A stretch of 64,000 nt of DNA from Canna indica (taxonomy: Eukaryota > Streptophyta > Magnoliopsida > Zingiberales > Cannaceae). The stretch spans positions 29,306,501-29,370,500 of the forward strand of contig CP136890.1 in the NCBI GenBank assembly GCA_034359265.1, read 5' to 3'. Under the pieces are notes generated by a model that saw only the letters and a program-made list of their open reading frames with translations, was not told the origin of the DNA and did not search any database. Below, piece by piece: positions 33,411-44,679 of the stretch (position 1 is the first letter of the stretch; each line of letters opens with the position of its first letter). The position numbers were made by a program, and so were the translations under genes.

Positions 33411-34189
33411 GGGGGCGTTTGGTTGCCAACAAATGCAAATGTTGCAACTTTAGTTGTAGCATTTAGACAAAAAAATTATTTAGTTGACTGCAAAAGTATT
33501 TTGCAGCATTTAGTAGTTACAATTTGTGTTTCTAATATTACTTGCAGGCTACAAATGTAATTGCAGTCCCAAAAGTCCGCAATACAAAATTGTGGGCTGC
33601 AAATGCAATAATTTAAGTATTAAAAATAATTAATTTGGGCTACGTAGTCGTCGGATGGAGATGAGATAAATATCAAAGTTGTAGGTTTTCGTGCGCTAAA
33701 CGCGGTGGTAGTGTCAGATTTTAGATCTGATGTCGTTTGATAGAATTTTTATATTTTTCATTATTATACAGTAATTAAATATTATTAATTTATTTTGATA
33801 AACAATTAAATAATATAAAACATGTTTTACTAAACTAAATGGTGATTTAGAGTATAAAATAATATTATTTTAGGTCAAATTGATTCTATTGTAGCCGATC
33901 AATTATTACTGGAGATAAAATGACATATTCACCCTTTTACCATTATTTGACTGACATCTTCGTGCCTCCAATGGGTCGTGCTCGAGTCGGCCCAGACCTA
34001 GATACGAAGATGCAAGTTGAAAATGTAATTGCAACTTCCATTTACGGCCAACCAAATGCTTGCAAATAGAAGTTGCAACTCTACTTGTGGGCAACCAAAC
34101 AATAGGCTGCAAATTCTATTTGTGGGCATTTGCCTTTGCATGCAAATACTTTTTGCAGCATTTATACTTGCGGGTAACCAAACGCCCCC
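33411..34189. mobile_element. PIF/Harbinger-type MITE, copy 2 (TTA duplication)
   Basis: A 779-base element starting GGGGGCGTTTGGTTGCC and ending GGTAACCAAACGCCCCC, near-perfect inverted termini. It is flanked by TTA at 33408-33410 and 34190-34192. It is homologous to the element at 14971-15573 across much of its length but about 175 bases longer, with an extra segment near 33840-34020. Termini and duplication fit PIF/Harbinger. No transposase. Confidence 0.88.
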
Positions 34190-35117
34190 TTAATGCAATT
34201 GAGATAATTCTATAACATTATGAGCATGAATCAAATAATAATAACTGTGAACCATATTCAATAATAAATTAACATAGAAAATGATTATAAAACCATACTC
34301 TATAGTAAGTATCGCGTGTTTCTTCCCCAACAAATACCCTAAATTCTTGTAAAACCAATGGTCTTTCTCTATACAGTACCTACATATTATATTTATTAGT
34401 TGTTCATAATATATATTTCCCCCCAAAAAAGTCTTCAAATAAACTTACTATGGCTCTTTCTCTGCTACTTGATGTAGGACTAAAAGTTTTCAACCTTGGT
34501 CTTAATCTTAGTTTTAATGATAACAAACTCGGAACTAATGCTTCATTGAGAAATAATTTTAGGTTCCAAATCAGGTAGCACGCGATGTCCACGATCGAAA
34601 GATTGACGCGAAATTGAAGAAATCCTAGCAGACAGGGATCAATGCTCGGAAGTTGTCGAAGGCGTAGAGTCTAGGCTTAGGGTGTTTAAATTTGTTGTAA
34701 ATCCTCAAAATGTAATGATGATAATGAAACCCTAACTCGAAACTAGAAACCTGAAATTCGAAATCTGAGTATGATCTTGAGTTTTGGCCGATCCTCGGTC
34801 GACCGAAGTTCAGCCGATGATCGATCGAAGTGCACTGGAAATTTCCAATACGGTTCGGCAAAAGCTCGACCGAAGATCGGCCAGCAAGCCAAACGACTAG
34901 TTTCTCAATTGTTGTATGCTGTTGGACCCAAGCTTCTTCTTTATGTTTACCTATATAAAGGCCTTAACAACCTTCCTTTGACCCCTTAGAACCTATTGAG
35001 CAATTCTTCACTAAACCCTAGCTTTGAGCTAATATTCTTGATATTGTATGCCTTGAAGCTTGATTTGATTCATCACCAAGGCATCAAGAGAAGCTTGGAC
35101 TTCTTGTTTGGAGCTAA

Positions 35118-36030
35118 GGGTACGTTTGGTTGGATGAAGGGAATAGACAAGGATTATGAATAGACAAAGGATAGGAATAGACAAGAAATGAAATAGATAA
35201 GAAATAGTATTACTTTGTTTGGTTGACATTGTAAATAGACCAAGAATATGATTACTTTATTTGGTTAGCATAAGGAATAGATAAGAAATAGAAAATTAAA
35301 TGACCAAAATACCATTCTTAATAAAATTAAATATACTTATAATAATATTTTATATTATAATTTTTGATTAATAATAATATAAATAAAAATCTGAAAATTA
35401 ATATAAAATATTTTTTAAAAATTATTTATTGAATATATATACTTATAATAATATTATATATATAATATTATAATTAATAATAATATAATAAAAATCTAAA
35501 ATTAATATAAAATTATTTATTACATATATTTATTTAAAATAATATTATATTATATATATTTATTATAATTAATAAATAATATAATTAAAAAAATAACTTC
35601 GGCGTCTCTATGCGAGACGCCATCTTTGTGCAAGGGGCGTCTCGCACATAGACGCCGAATCTATGTGCGAGAGAAGCATCTCGCACAGAGACGCTGCCTC
35701 TCTGCGAGAGACGCCGACTTTGTGCCTCTCATTTAGAGACGTCGTATCTGGCATCTCTATGCGACGCCTTGCTCCTCACACAAAGACGCCGGAGAAGCTC
35801 TCTCGTCTCTGTGCGAGACGCCTGCGTCTCTCACGTGATGTCAGGATGTAAAAAGGAATGAGGGCAAGAGTGTAATAAGTTATCAGGAATACATCAGGAA
35901 TACTATTCCTTATGTATTCCGGGGGCCCCACCTATTCCAGATTGTTTATGTGTAACCAAACAAGGGAATAGATGGGATTCCAAGAATACTACTTCATTCC
36001 CCATCTATTCCCTTGAACCAAACACTACTC
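35118..36030. mobile_element. MITE-like element with GTTTGGTT termini
   Basis: A 913-base insertion in the copia LTR. The left end is GGGTACGTTTGGTTGG, and the reverse complement of the right end is GAGTAGTGTTTGGTTCAAGG. Both are followed by GGGAATAG repeats in inverted orientation. Termini of this type occur in Harbinger- and hAT-derived MITEs. I could not establish the target duplication (TAA on the left, AAG on the right). The centre is AT-rich, then holds an unusual GC-rich cluster (35600-35835). Confidence 0.7.
35600..35835. repeat. Cluster of GAGACGCC motifs in both orientations
   Basis: At least ten copies of GCGTCTC / GAGACGCC variants lie in alternating orientation within about 235 bases (for example GGCGTCTCGCACATAGACGCC and CTCTGTGCGAGACGCC). 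The cluster can fold into several alternative hairpins. It is the only GC-rich part of the MITE. Function unknown. Confidence 0.8.
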
Positions 36031-36535
36031 AAGTATTAGTTGTTTACTTATTTGGTTCATTTTGGTGGTAATTTGCTTGGTTTATTATTGTATTTAAGCT
36101 TGTTTTGATAGACCTTACGTGTAGGACTTGATTGAGTGGTTGCCTTGGTGTAGAGGCATAAATCCATTTCTATACACTAATTTTAGGATGTTCTTGAAGA
36201 GTAAGGTGGGAAGATACCTCCGGGAAGAAGGTTGTAGCTTCCGATGTAAAATCCACATTGTAGGAAGTCTACATAATTAGTGGATTCGGTTGAAATCCTA
36301 AGCGGGGTGCTTATGTACTGGATGTAGGCAAGGTTGCCGAACCATTATAAATCCTCTTTTGTGAGCATTGCTTATTTGTGTGTGCTTACTTGTTTCATTA
36401 TTTGCTTCTACACTTAGTTAGTTTACTAGTGTTTTGCCTAATATTTCAAGAAATTGTTAAAATCAAAATTAGGCTTAATCTTTTGAAATAACACACTATT
36501 CAACCCTCCCTCTAGTGTGGCCATTTCTTCTAACA

Positions 36536-36663
36536 TTTTTTATTAGAGCGAGTCTGTAGATTGAGATTTCATCATCTCGTCTGTATTGAACTCAAATCCA
36601 AAAATGACACTAGAGTGTTTAGCTTCTACACCCCCTAGGTTTGAGCTTTGAACTTGAGGTAGC
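36536..36663 (+). pseudogene. Start of a copia gag after a decayed primer site
   Basis: After the LTR end, TTATTAGAGCGAG is a worn version of the TGGTATCAGAGC primer site. GATTGAGATTTCATC and ATG 36604 (ACACTAGAGTGTTTAGCTTC) match the leader and gag start of copia-B at 60087-60180. Similarity ends near 36650, where gypsy sequence begins, so this copia is cut off. Confidence 0.55.
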
Positions 36664-38376
36664 TGAGATGACTTGAGCTCCTAAAGGACTACGACTGTAC
36701 CATATTGTATCACCCAGGAAAGGCAAACGTGGTGGCAGATGCCTTGAGAAAAAAGTCTATGGGCAGTTTGTTGCATCTGACCGTGGGTAGGAGGCCTTTG
36801 GCAAATGAGCTTGTAGAGTATCTGAGCGGTAGGGCAACTTTGTCGATGTTTGAGACCGACGACATGGTGGCACACTTGCGGGTGCAGTTCACATTGCTTG
36901 ATATGCTCCGGACAGCTCAAAAGGAGGATACATTTTGTTCCTTAACTAGAGATCTAGCACAGAGAGTAGATGCGGATGCCGGGTTCAAAGTTGATGCTGA
37001 GGATGTTCTGATGTTCAGGGGTCGGATAGTGGTGTCAGATGTGGCAGAGGTCCGTAGGCAGGTACTTGAGATGGCTCATAGTCCACAAAAGTAGGAGATA
37101 TGAGTGAGGTGAGGTGATATGAGACAACACTATCGGTGGAAAGGAATAAAGAATGAGGTGACAGAGTATGTGTCTAAGTGTCTGATCTGCCATCAAATTA
37201 AGGTTGAGCACTTGAAGTCGGTAGGGCTACTTCAGAAGTTGGAGGCAACATAGTGGAAATAGGAGAGGATCATTATAGACTTTGTGATTGGGCTACCGAG
37301 ATCGAGGAAAGGGAATTATTCTATTTGGGTAAAAGTGGACCGGTTGACCAAATCGACACATTTTATTCCGGTCGGGACGACCTTTACTGCAGAGCAGTAT
37401 GCTAGATTTTTTCTAGATCAGATTGTAGCTTACCATGACATCCTAGTGATGATTATTTTAGATAGAGGCACTCAGTTCACGGCTAGATTTTGGCAGTCGT
37501 TCCAGGAGACTATGGGTACTCAAGTTCAATTTAGTTCAGCTTTTCACTCTCACACAAATGGACAGTTGGAGAGGATGTTTTAGACATTGGAGGACATGTC
37601 ACGGACCTGCGTCCTAGATTTAGAGGATGGTTGGGAGAGATACTTACCTCTGGTGGAGTTTGCATACAACAATAGTTAGCATAGCAGTATTGGAATGACC
37701 CCGTTTGAGGCCCTGTACGGGCAGAGATGTAGATCCTCAATGGGATGGTTTGAGGCTGGTGAGTCTCAGATGTTGCACCTAGACTTGGTGCAGAATACCA
37801 TTGAGAAAGTGAAATTAATTAAAGAGCGACTTTTGGCAACTCAAAGCCGTTAGAAGATGTATGTTGATGGAAAAGCTCGAGAGGTTGAGTTTGTTGGGGG
37901 AGACTTAGTGTTTCTTAAGGTGCCCCCTATAGAAGGGGTTGTGAGGGTTGGTATGAAGGGGAAGTTGAGCCCTAGATTTATTGGGCCATTCCCTATCCTT
38001 TGGCGGAAGGGAGCTGTGGCATATGAGTTGGCTTTGCCGCCCAGTCTGGACAGAGTGCACCCTATTTTTGGATGTGTCCAGGCTGATGCACTATGTTAGA
38101 TATGAGTCTCACTTTCTCGAGCATACGTCAGTTGAGGTTGATACGACAGTCTTGTATGAGAAGAGGCCCATGGAGATCCTAGATAGGCAAATCAGAAAAC
38201 TGAGATCCAAGGAGATTCCTTTTGTAAAGGTTCGATGGGAGTACCACTCACGTCAGGAGGCTACATGGAAAGTGGAGCACGAGATGAAGGAAAAGTACCC
38301 TTATCTTTTCGAGGAGTTGGTAATTTCTTTTCTTACCTCAAAATTCGAGGATGAAATTTCTTTAAGTTGGGAAGAT
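36664..38376 (+). pseudogene. Ty3/gypsy chromovirus pol, RNase H end through integrase
   Basis: The frame begins inside RNase H ([13 protein letters not shown]) and runs through integrase. The zinc-binding region ends CLICHQIK. Acidic integrase residues sit in ERIIIDFVIGLP, ILDRGTQFT and NGQLERMF. The C-terminal segment has the chromodomain-like pattern EILDRQIRKLRSKEIPFVKV ... EATWKVE ... KYPYLF near 38170-38320, which marks a chromovirus (Tekay/Del-like). Most of it is in one frame interrupted by stops (37092, about 37251, 37581, about 37677, about 37851) and a frameshift near 38090. Gag, protease and reverse transcriptase are missing on this side. A related but separate half lies inverted at 38748-41791. 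Confidence 0.88.
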
Positions 38377-38747
38377 TGTAATACCCATGAAAAATTTAAT
38401 TTTTGAGTCATTATTGTTACACCCCACCTAGGCTTATCCCTAGATAAAGGACCTCACCCAGGAGAAGTGCAACCAGCAACAGAACAACAATAACAAGTGG
38501 GCAGAATTCAAAATTCAAATCAGATTGATAACTCAAATTAGATTCATAACTCAAATTCAAAGCAGCAGTCCAACATAATAACAACAAACGAGAGTCTAAC
38601 AGTCCATCAAGGAAAAAGATGATCAAAGTTTAGTCCAAAAGTCTAAACAAGTCCAATAGGCAACTGAACAATCAACGATTGAGCAATGGGCCGAGCTAGT
38701 ACTCCTCTCTCAGTATGGCGAATTACATCCAAACTCAGCTCCGAAAA
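38377..38747. other. Gypsy LTR starts and unassigned DNA
   Basis: TGTAATACCCATGAAAAATT at 38377, after a purine-rich stretch, looks like the start of the 3' LTR of the plus-strand gypsy. It is lost after about 37 bases, where TGTTACACCCCACC begins (38414), itself a typical gypsy LTR terminus. The following 330 bases are noncoding and could be LTR. I cannot place the boundaries. Confidence 0.4.
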
Positions 38748-40610
38748 CTATCTAATTAATTCAGATGCTGCAACTCTGAGGTGTGACAACATCCCAACTG
38801 ATTTCCTGCTTAAGGCATCTGCTACCACATTAGCCTTACCAGGATGATAGCTATTGGAGCAATCATAGTCCTTCAGAAAATCCATCCATCTGCGCTGCCT
38901 CATGTTCAGTTCCTTCTGAGTGAAAAGGTACTTTAGGCTCTTATGATTAGTGAAGATCTCAAAAATCACTCCATACAGGTAATGCCGCCAAATCTTCAGT
39001 GCAAAGATGATCACTGCTAGCTCCAAATCATGCACTAGGTAGTTCTTCTCATGCTCTTTGAACTATCAAGAAGCATAAGCAACTACTCTCACATGTCGCA
39101 TCAAGACAACTCCAAGTCCTTGAATAAAGGCGTTTGTAAACAACACAAACACGTCACATCCAGATGGAACTACCAAAATGGGTGCACTGGTGAGTCACCT
39201 CTTGAGCTCATGGAAGCTCGCCTCGCACCGGTCGTCCCAAACAATTTTCACCCTTTCCTTGTTAATCTAGTCAAGGGTGAGGCGATCTTTGAGAAACCTT
39301 CATCAAATCGTCAATAGTAGCCTGCTAGTCCCAAGAAACTCCTAATCTTGTGGACTGTCCTAGGCCTTTGCCACTCGATCACTGCATTAATTTTTTAGGG
39401 ATCCACTGCAATACCGGCTCTAGAAATCACATGACCAAGGAAGCTAGCTTCCTTCAACCAGAAAGCACACTTGTTGAATTTGGCATACAACTGCTCTTTC
39501 CTCAACACACCAAGCATCATCCTCAAGTGCTCGTCATACTCTGCTTCACTTCAAGAGTACACCAAAATATCATCGATGAACACCACAATGAACCGATCAA
39601 GAAAGTCCATAAATATGCGGTTCACCAAGTCCATAAATGCTGCAGGTGCGTTGGTCAGCCCAAACGACGTAACCAATAACTCATAGTGCCCATAGCGAGT
39701 CCTGAATGTAGTCTTCTGAACATCCTCATCTCTAACTCTAAGCTGGTGGTAGCCTGATCTCAAATCAATCTTGGAGTACATACTCGTCCCCTGCAACTGA
39801 TCAAATAGATTATCAATCCTGGGAAGAGAGTATCTATTCTTTATAATCACTGAGTTCAGCTGCCTGTAGTCAATGCAAAGTCTCATAGAGCCATCCTTTT
39901 TCTTCACAAATAGTACTGGAGCTCCCCAGGGTGAGACACTGGGTCGGATGAACCATTTATCCAACAGTTCCTGCAGTTGCTCCTTCAACTCTTCCAACTT
40001 CTTAGGCGCCATTCTGTACGGTGCCTTTGAAATAGGAGCAGTACCAGGATGCAAGTCAATGGTGAAGTCAGTTTGACGCACCGGGGATAATCCTGGTAAC
40101 TTCTCCGGGAATACATTTGGAAAATCACATACCGCAGGTGAAGTCAATGCTTTTGGAAGTGCCCACCAATGAAGCAATGAAGCCAAGGCACCCCTGAGCT
40201 AACAATCGTCGGGCCTGCAGTGCTGAGATTAGGGGAGTCATGGATTCTCTCACTCCCAAGAACTAAAATGAAGGTAATCCCGGAGGTGATATTATCACAA
40301 CCTTCTCATGGTAGTCAACTTTAGCATGGTTGACAGAAAACCAACCCATACCCAGAATAACATCAAAATCAGAGAAGTCTAACACCAACTAATCAGCTAA
40401 GCAAACATGGCCACAAAAGTTGAGTTTACACCCACTCAACTACAACTCTGACACTAGCACATCCCCAGATGGTGTATGCACGACCAGACTCGTCGTGCTA
40501 GGTGTAGTCTCCAAACTTAATTTTTCAACTATATGTGGAGCAATAAAAGAATGTGTGGAACCAGTATCAAATAGTAAGGATGCAGGAATACTAAAAATCT
40601 AAATAGTACC
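38748..40610 (-). pseudogene. Ty3/gypsy pol (protease, reverse transcriptase, RNase H), minus strand
   Basis: Read from high to low coordinates: an aspartic protease with LFDTGSTHSF near 40570; a reverse transcriptase (40186 down to about 39340) with [35 protein letters not shown] and the catalytic FIDDILVYS near 39565; then RNase H (39035-38748) with [20 protein letters not shown] and [13 protein letters not shown]. Frame changes lie between 40186 and 40300 and between 39340 and 39036. It ends inside RNase H with no integrase. The RNase H end overlaps in content with the start of the plus-strand gypsy half, so the two are different copies, not one inverted element. Confidence 0.88.
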
Positions 40611-40640
40611 TCTCACAATAGTACTAAAAGCCTCCTGAGC

Positions 40641-41791
40641 CTACTGTTGGGTAAGTGCGAACACTCTAGCAAACTGCTAGGTACTTTGCTGCGGGCCCCT
40701 CTGCCGCTGCTGCTGAGAGCTCTGACCCATTGACTGTTGTCTGGTCGGACACTCTCTACTGATGTGGCCTAGCTGCTTACAACTAAAGCAGATACTCTGT
40801 GCTTGTGGGCAGTCCCTGGCAGCGTGGGAAGAATCCCCATACTTAAAGTAGTGAAACTGGCCTCTGCCCATCTGACCTCCCGGCTGATGTGAGGGTCGTG
40901 AACATGCCTAAGATTGGGCTGGTGATTATCTGGCCCTCTTGGACTGTGGCTGTGCAAACCCCCTACCGCAATGTTTGCGCCCTCTACGCTGCTTGGAGTG
41001 AGACTGTCCCTGTCCTCTGCCACTTTGACTCTTTGCTTGAGCTGGCTAATTGGCCTCCACATGTTGACGGTCCGAAAACATCTCAGCAAGAGTTGCCTCT
41101 ACTCGTTGTGCCCACCTCAAAACTCTATTATACTTCCCCAGTCACTCGCTAGCCATCAACCCCTTAATGGAGTTGTTCAGTCCACCGAAGAAAAACTTTG
41201 TCTGCTTGCGATCAGTGGAAACCAAATTCAGGACAAATCTCACGAGTGCATCAAACTCTGCAGCATACTCCATCACTCGTCGGGCACCCTGACGTAGTTG
41301 AAGAAACTCCTGTGACTTCTGTCAGGCATAAGTGGTTGGATAGTACTTCTTGAAGAATACCTTCTGGAACTCATCCCAACTTATGAGCTCTCCCCGAATC
41401 ATCCTCCGCTGCACCTCCCACCAGTTCAGAGCCTCTCCAGTGAGACAGTAGGTCACCAGGGCCACCCGCTCCTCCTCAGGACAACTCATAACATCAAAAG
41501 CCCGCTCCACCTCGCGGATCCACAACTGGGCCACGGCTGGGTCAGTGGCCCCAACAAAATTGTCAAACTTGCCTCTCCCTAGGCATAGAAACTGGTTCAG
41601 ACAGTTCATCTTTCGCCTCTTATGGGACTTGGTCTGTACAGGATCATACTTCTACGGGCTGTGGTTGCACAGGCATACCCTCTGAAGGCCCCAGCAGAAA
41701 GCTCAAAAGATGTATCTTCACTGCGTGCTGAATCAGAGTCAAAATCAGACTTGGAGTTTGACTCAGGCTGAGGCTCCACCCACTCGGCCAC
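40641..41791 (-). pseudogene. Ty3/gypsy gag, minus strand
   Basis: The N-terminal part (41791-41606) and the capsid domain (41609-41322) are in different frames. The capsid shows the Retrotrans_gag pattern: WIREVERAFDVMSCPEEERV, ALNWWEVQRR, FKKYYPTTY. A low-complexity linker follows, then two zinc knuckles near 40860-40740. The first has lost Cys residues (FKYGDSSHAARDCP). The second is intact (CFSCKQLGHISRECP). It supplies the coat protein of the minus-strand gypsy. Frameshifts and stops make it inactive. The copia-2 3' LTR begins about 117 bases beyond its start. Confidence 0.82.
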
Positions 41792-41908
41792 CTAAGTGCT
41801 AATCTGGCTAGGCTTACAACTAGTGCGTGCCCTGGGTTGGAACTGAGCTAAAGGAACAATCATCTGCCAATTCAGTGTCAACTCGGGTCGGAACTGGATC
41901 AACCTGTT

Positions 41909-42573
41909 TGTTGAGTGAATACCCACACTAGAAGGGGGGGTTGAATAGTGTTGGGTGACTTTTAACAATATACTTCAATTTCTTTTAAGTCAATTCCAAC
42001 TTCAAACGAAAGTAAGTGCAACTAAATGATATTCGTTAACAAGTATGAAACTCAATTATAAGCAATCACACAAGACAATGCAAACTCAATAAATTATAGT
42101 GGTTCGACCAACCGCCTACTCCACTACCTTGGCTCAACACCAAGGATTTCTAACCAAATTCTTTATAGACCTTGTATTTCCCTTTGAATACAACCGCGCG
42201 AGGACTCAGTTCTCAACCCTTTGAGAACTCCTCAAAACTATTCATCTAGGTAAAACACAATTCTACAAAGAAAACCCTAAGTGTTTACACTAGCACACCT
42301 AGCAAGCTAATCAATGAAAACTAAGTTCAAGTAACAAGTAAAATTACAATGAAAAGAAGAGTAAACCACAACAAAGAGCTCTTTTCCAAGCCTTCAAAGC
42401 CTCCAACTCCACAAGACGTTGAGATCGAATCGAAGCCGGAGTTGAGGGAAGATGAGCGCTTGAAAGAAGTCATCGATCAGAGAAGCAAGCGCGAGCAAAT
42501 CAAGCTTAGAAGGCACAAATCTCTCTTTGAAAGCTTTAATCAATGGTTAAGAAGGATTACTGAAGGTTGGTGA
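41909..42573 (-). repeat. 3' LTR of copia-2, outer part
   Basis: Homologous to 56910-57575 of the 5' LTR. On the plus strand it begins TGTTGAGTGAATACCCACAC. It is interrupted by the solo LTR right after GGTGA (42569-42573), and the LTR continues at 44033. Confidence 0.9.
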
Positions 42574-44027
42574 TGTTGTGTGAAATCTAACACTTGATGG
42601 GGGGATTGAATAGTGTCTATCCCCTTGAGCTAATTGGTCAACTTTTTTCTTTTATATTCAAAATTAACTTAACTTAAGTGCAAGTATTTCTTAACAGTGG
42701 ATGTGATCAAATATTAATAACAATAATAGGCAAATAAGAGAGCAATGCAGACAAGAATAATTATAATGGTTCGGCCAACTGTCTACTCCACTACCTTGGC
42801 TCATCACCAAGGATTTCTAACCACTACTTTATAGAGTTTGTGTTTCCCTTTGAATACAATGAGGACACTCTTCTCACCACTCTGAGAACCTCTCAAACCT
42901 ATTCACCTAGGCAAAACACAATTCTACAGAGTTTCCCCTAAGTGTTTCCTTAGCACACCTAGCAGCTATTACAAGTGGAAAACAAGTCTGAAATAAAACT
43001 TCAAATACAATATAAAAGAGCTTAAGAATAGAAATAGAAACCACAACTCTTTTCCCAAGCCTTCACGCCTTCAACTTGCCAGAAGATGCACTGGAGTTGC
43101 AACAGAGTTGAAGAAGACAAGCGCTTGAAGAAGAATTTGACGGAAGATTAGGGTGCAGTAGATCGATCACTTTGAAGGCTTTTAATCATTTCTTGAATGC
43201 TCAATAAATTCACTAAGAAGCTTTTAAGAAGGTAGGTGAGGGGTATTTATAACCCCTCAGCTGAACGAGTAGTTAAACGGCTAGAAAACTAGCCGTTACA
43301 CCCATTATGTGGATTTTCTGCAACATTTGGTCGATCGACGGGTCGACCGAATGAGTTATGACTTCCTCTATCCCAAATCTGGTCGACCGAATCAGTCAAC
43401 CGATGCAGGGAAGCAAAAGGTGCCACCAGCAATTCCTAATCTGGTCGACTGTTGTAGAGAAGCCTAGACGCGGCTTTGTGATCTGCCATCTGGTCGACCA
43501 ATGAGCCTTCTACAAGATTTTATCTTCGGTCGGTCGACCGACCGGTCGACCGACGCAGCCTTCTGCGATTTCTTCACCAACTCGGTCGACCGAATGGCTA
43601 CTGCTATTTTTTTGCAACATTCGGTCGATCAACCGATCGACCAAATTGGCTGCTGCCAAAGATCTACCTTGTTCGGTCGACCGACCGGTCGATCGAACTT
43701 AGGCTGAGGCTGACTTGTACTTGATTTTTGTTACATGCCTTTTTATGGGTTTAGTTACCAAGTTTCAACTTGGATAACTTTATAATTTGGCTTGGGATAA
43801 AATCATCCTTGGGGTATATTACATGATTTCTACTTAATTTATACCCGAGCATTTCTTTGACGTTCTTTTCAATCGTTTCTTGACGATCTTTCCTTTCGTT
43901 TCTCCGAATGAAGTTAGCATGCTTATCATAACCTCAACCTGAACTCCAAACTTCATACATAGATTAAATAGATGTTTGTTATCATCAAAATGAAGATGAA
44001 AGCTTAAGAGAGACCCTTAAGCCAACA
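42574..44027 (-). mobile_element. Solo LTR of a related copia family
   Basis: A 1454-base LTR beginning TGTTGTGTGAAATC and ending TTAAGCCAACA, flanked by GGTGA on both sides (42569-42573, 44028-44032). There is no internal region, so the element was reduced to one LTR by recombination. Its sequence resembles the LTR it sits in (GGGGGGATTGAATAGTGT near the start, TAGCACACCTAGCA, GGTCGACC palindromes), so it is a related family in the same orientation. Confidence 0.92.
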
Positions 44028-44032
44028 GGTGA

Positions 44033-44666
44033 GGGGTATTTATAACTCCTAAAATAGAATAGCGCTCCAACAGGCATTTTTCTGCCCGTTGGACGTCGAT
44101 CGGTCGCTTGCCGATCGATCGTCGGTCGACCGAGCGATCGACTGAATGATCGACCACCCAGCGACCGCTGGCGTTGTGCCTTTCTACAGCCATGTTCGGT
44201 CGACCGAATTGATCTCGATTTAAATCCTTTGTTGTCCGGTTGATCGATCGGTCGACCGAATTAGCCACTACTAGATTTTGTCCTTGTTCGGTCAATTGAC
44301 CGGTCGACTGAAGTGGCTACTTGTCATTTTTCTGCCTTATTCGGTCTACCGACCGGTCGACCAAATCTGGGTTGAGGCTGATTTTTACATTTGCTTTGTT
44401 ATACGTTTTTTCATGGGTTTTGTTACCAAGTTTTGACTTGGATAACTTTACAAATAGGCTTGGGATGAGATCCTAGGGATATATTACAATGAATCTACTT
44501 GATTTGCATCCGAGCCATTCTTGACGATTTTTGCGATTCTCCGAGCGAAGTTTGCGTGCTTATCACAACCTCAACTTGAACTCAAGACTACACACACATA
44601 TATTAAATACATGTTTGTTATCATTAAAATAGAGATTGAAGCCTAGGGGGAACCCTTGGGCCAACA
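44033..44666 (-). repeat. 3' LTR of copia-2, inner part
   Basis: Continues the LTR after the solo LTR, homologous to 57579-58135. It contains GGTCGACCGA palindromes at 44100-44370 and ends GGGCCAACA at 44666, the minus-strand start TGTTGGCCC. Confidence 0.9.
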
Positions 44667-44679
44667 ATCTCCCCTTTTT
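44667..44679 (-). other. Polypurine tract of copia-2
   Basis: On the minus strand AAAAAGGGGAGAT directly precedes the 3' LTR start TGTTGGCCC. Two more purine tracts of AGGGGGAG type lie upstream, near 44784 and 44816 (CTCCCCCT on the plus strand), a pattern also seen before the copia-B LTR. Confidence 0.85.

Larger units (their letters stand above)
34473..36535 (+). repeat. Copia LTR interrupted by a MITE
   Basis: Probable start TGTAGGACTAAAAG (34473), end CTTCTAACA (36535), followed by a decayed primer site. It has the layout of the copia-B LTR (58751-60068): GATAACAAAC near the start, a block of GGTCGACC-type palindromes (34795-34880), the U5 sequence GGCAAGGTTGCCGAACCA near 36335, and CTCTAGTGTGG before the end. 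The MITE at 35118-36030 is inserted in it. The left boundary is less sure because no polypurine tract precedes it. Confidence 0.65.

Noticed and set aside
36664..41791. One gypsy element broken by a simple inversion
   Set aside because: The two halves both contain the [13 protein letters not shown] part of RNase H with different flanking residues, so they come from two copies.
42349..42573. 74-codon frame antisense to the copia-2 LTR, also open in the other LTR copy (57360-57570)
   Set aside because: LTRs are identical at insertion, so shared openness is not evidence of selection. The second copy lacks the start codon and the related solo LTR does not preserve the frame.
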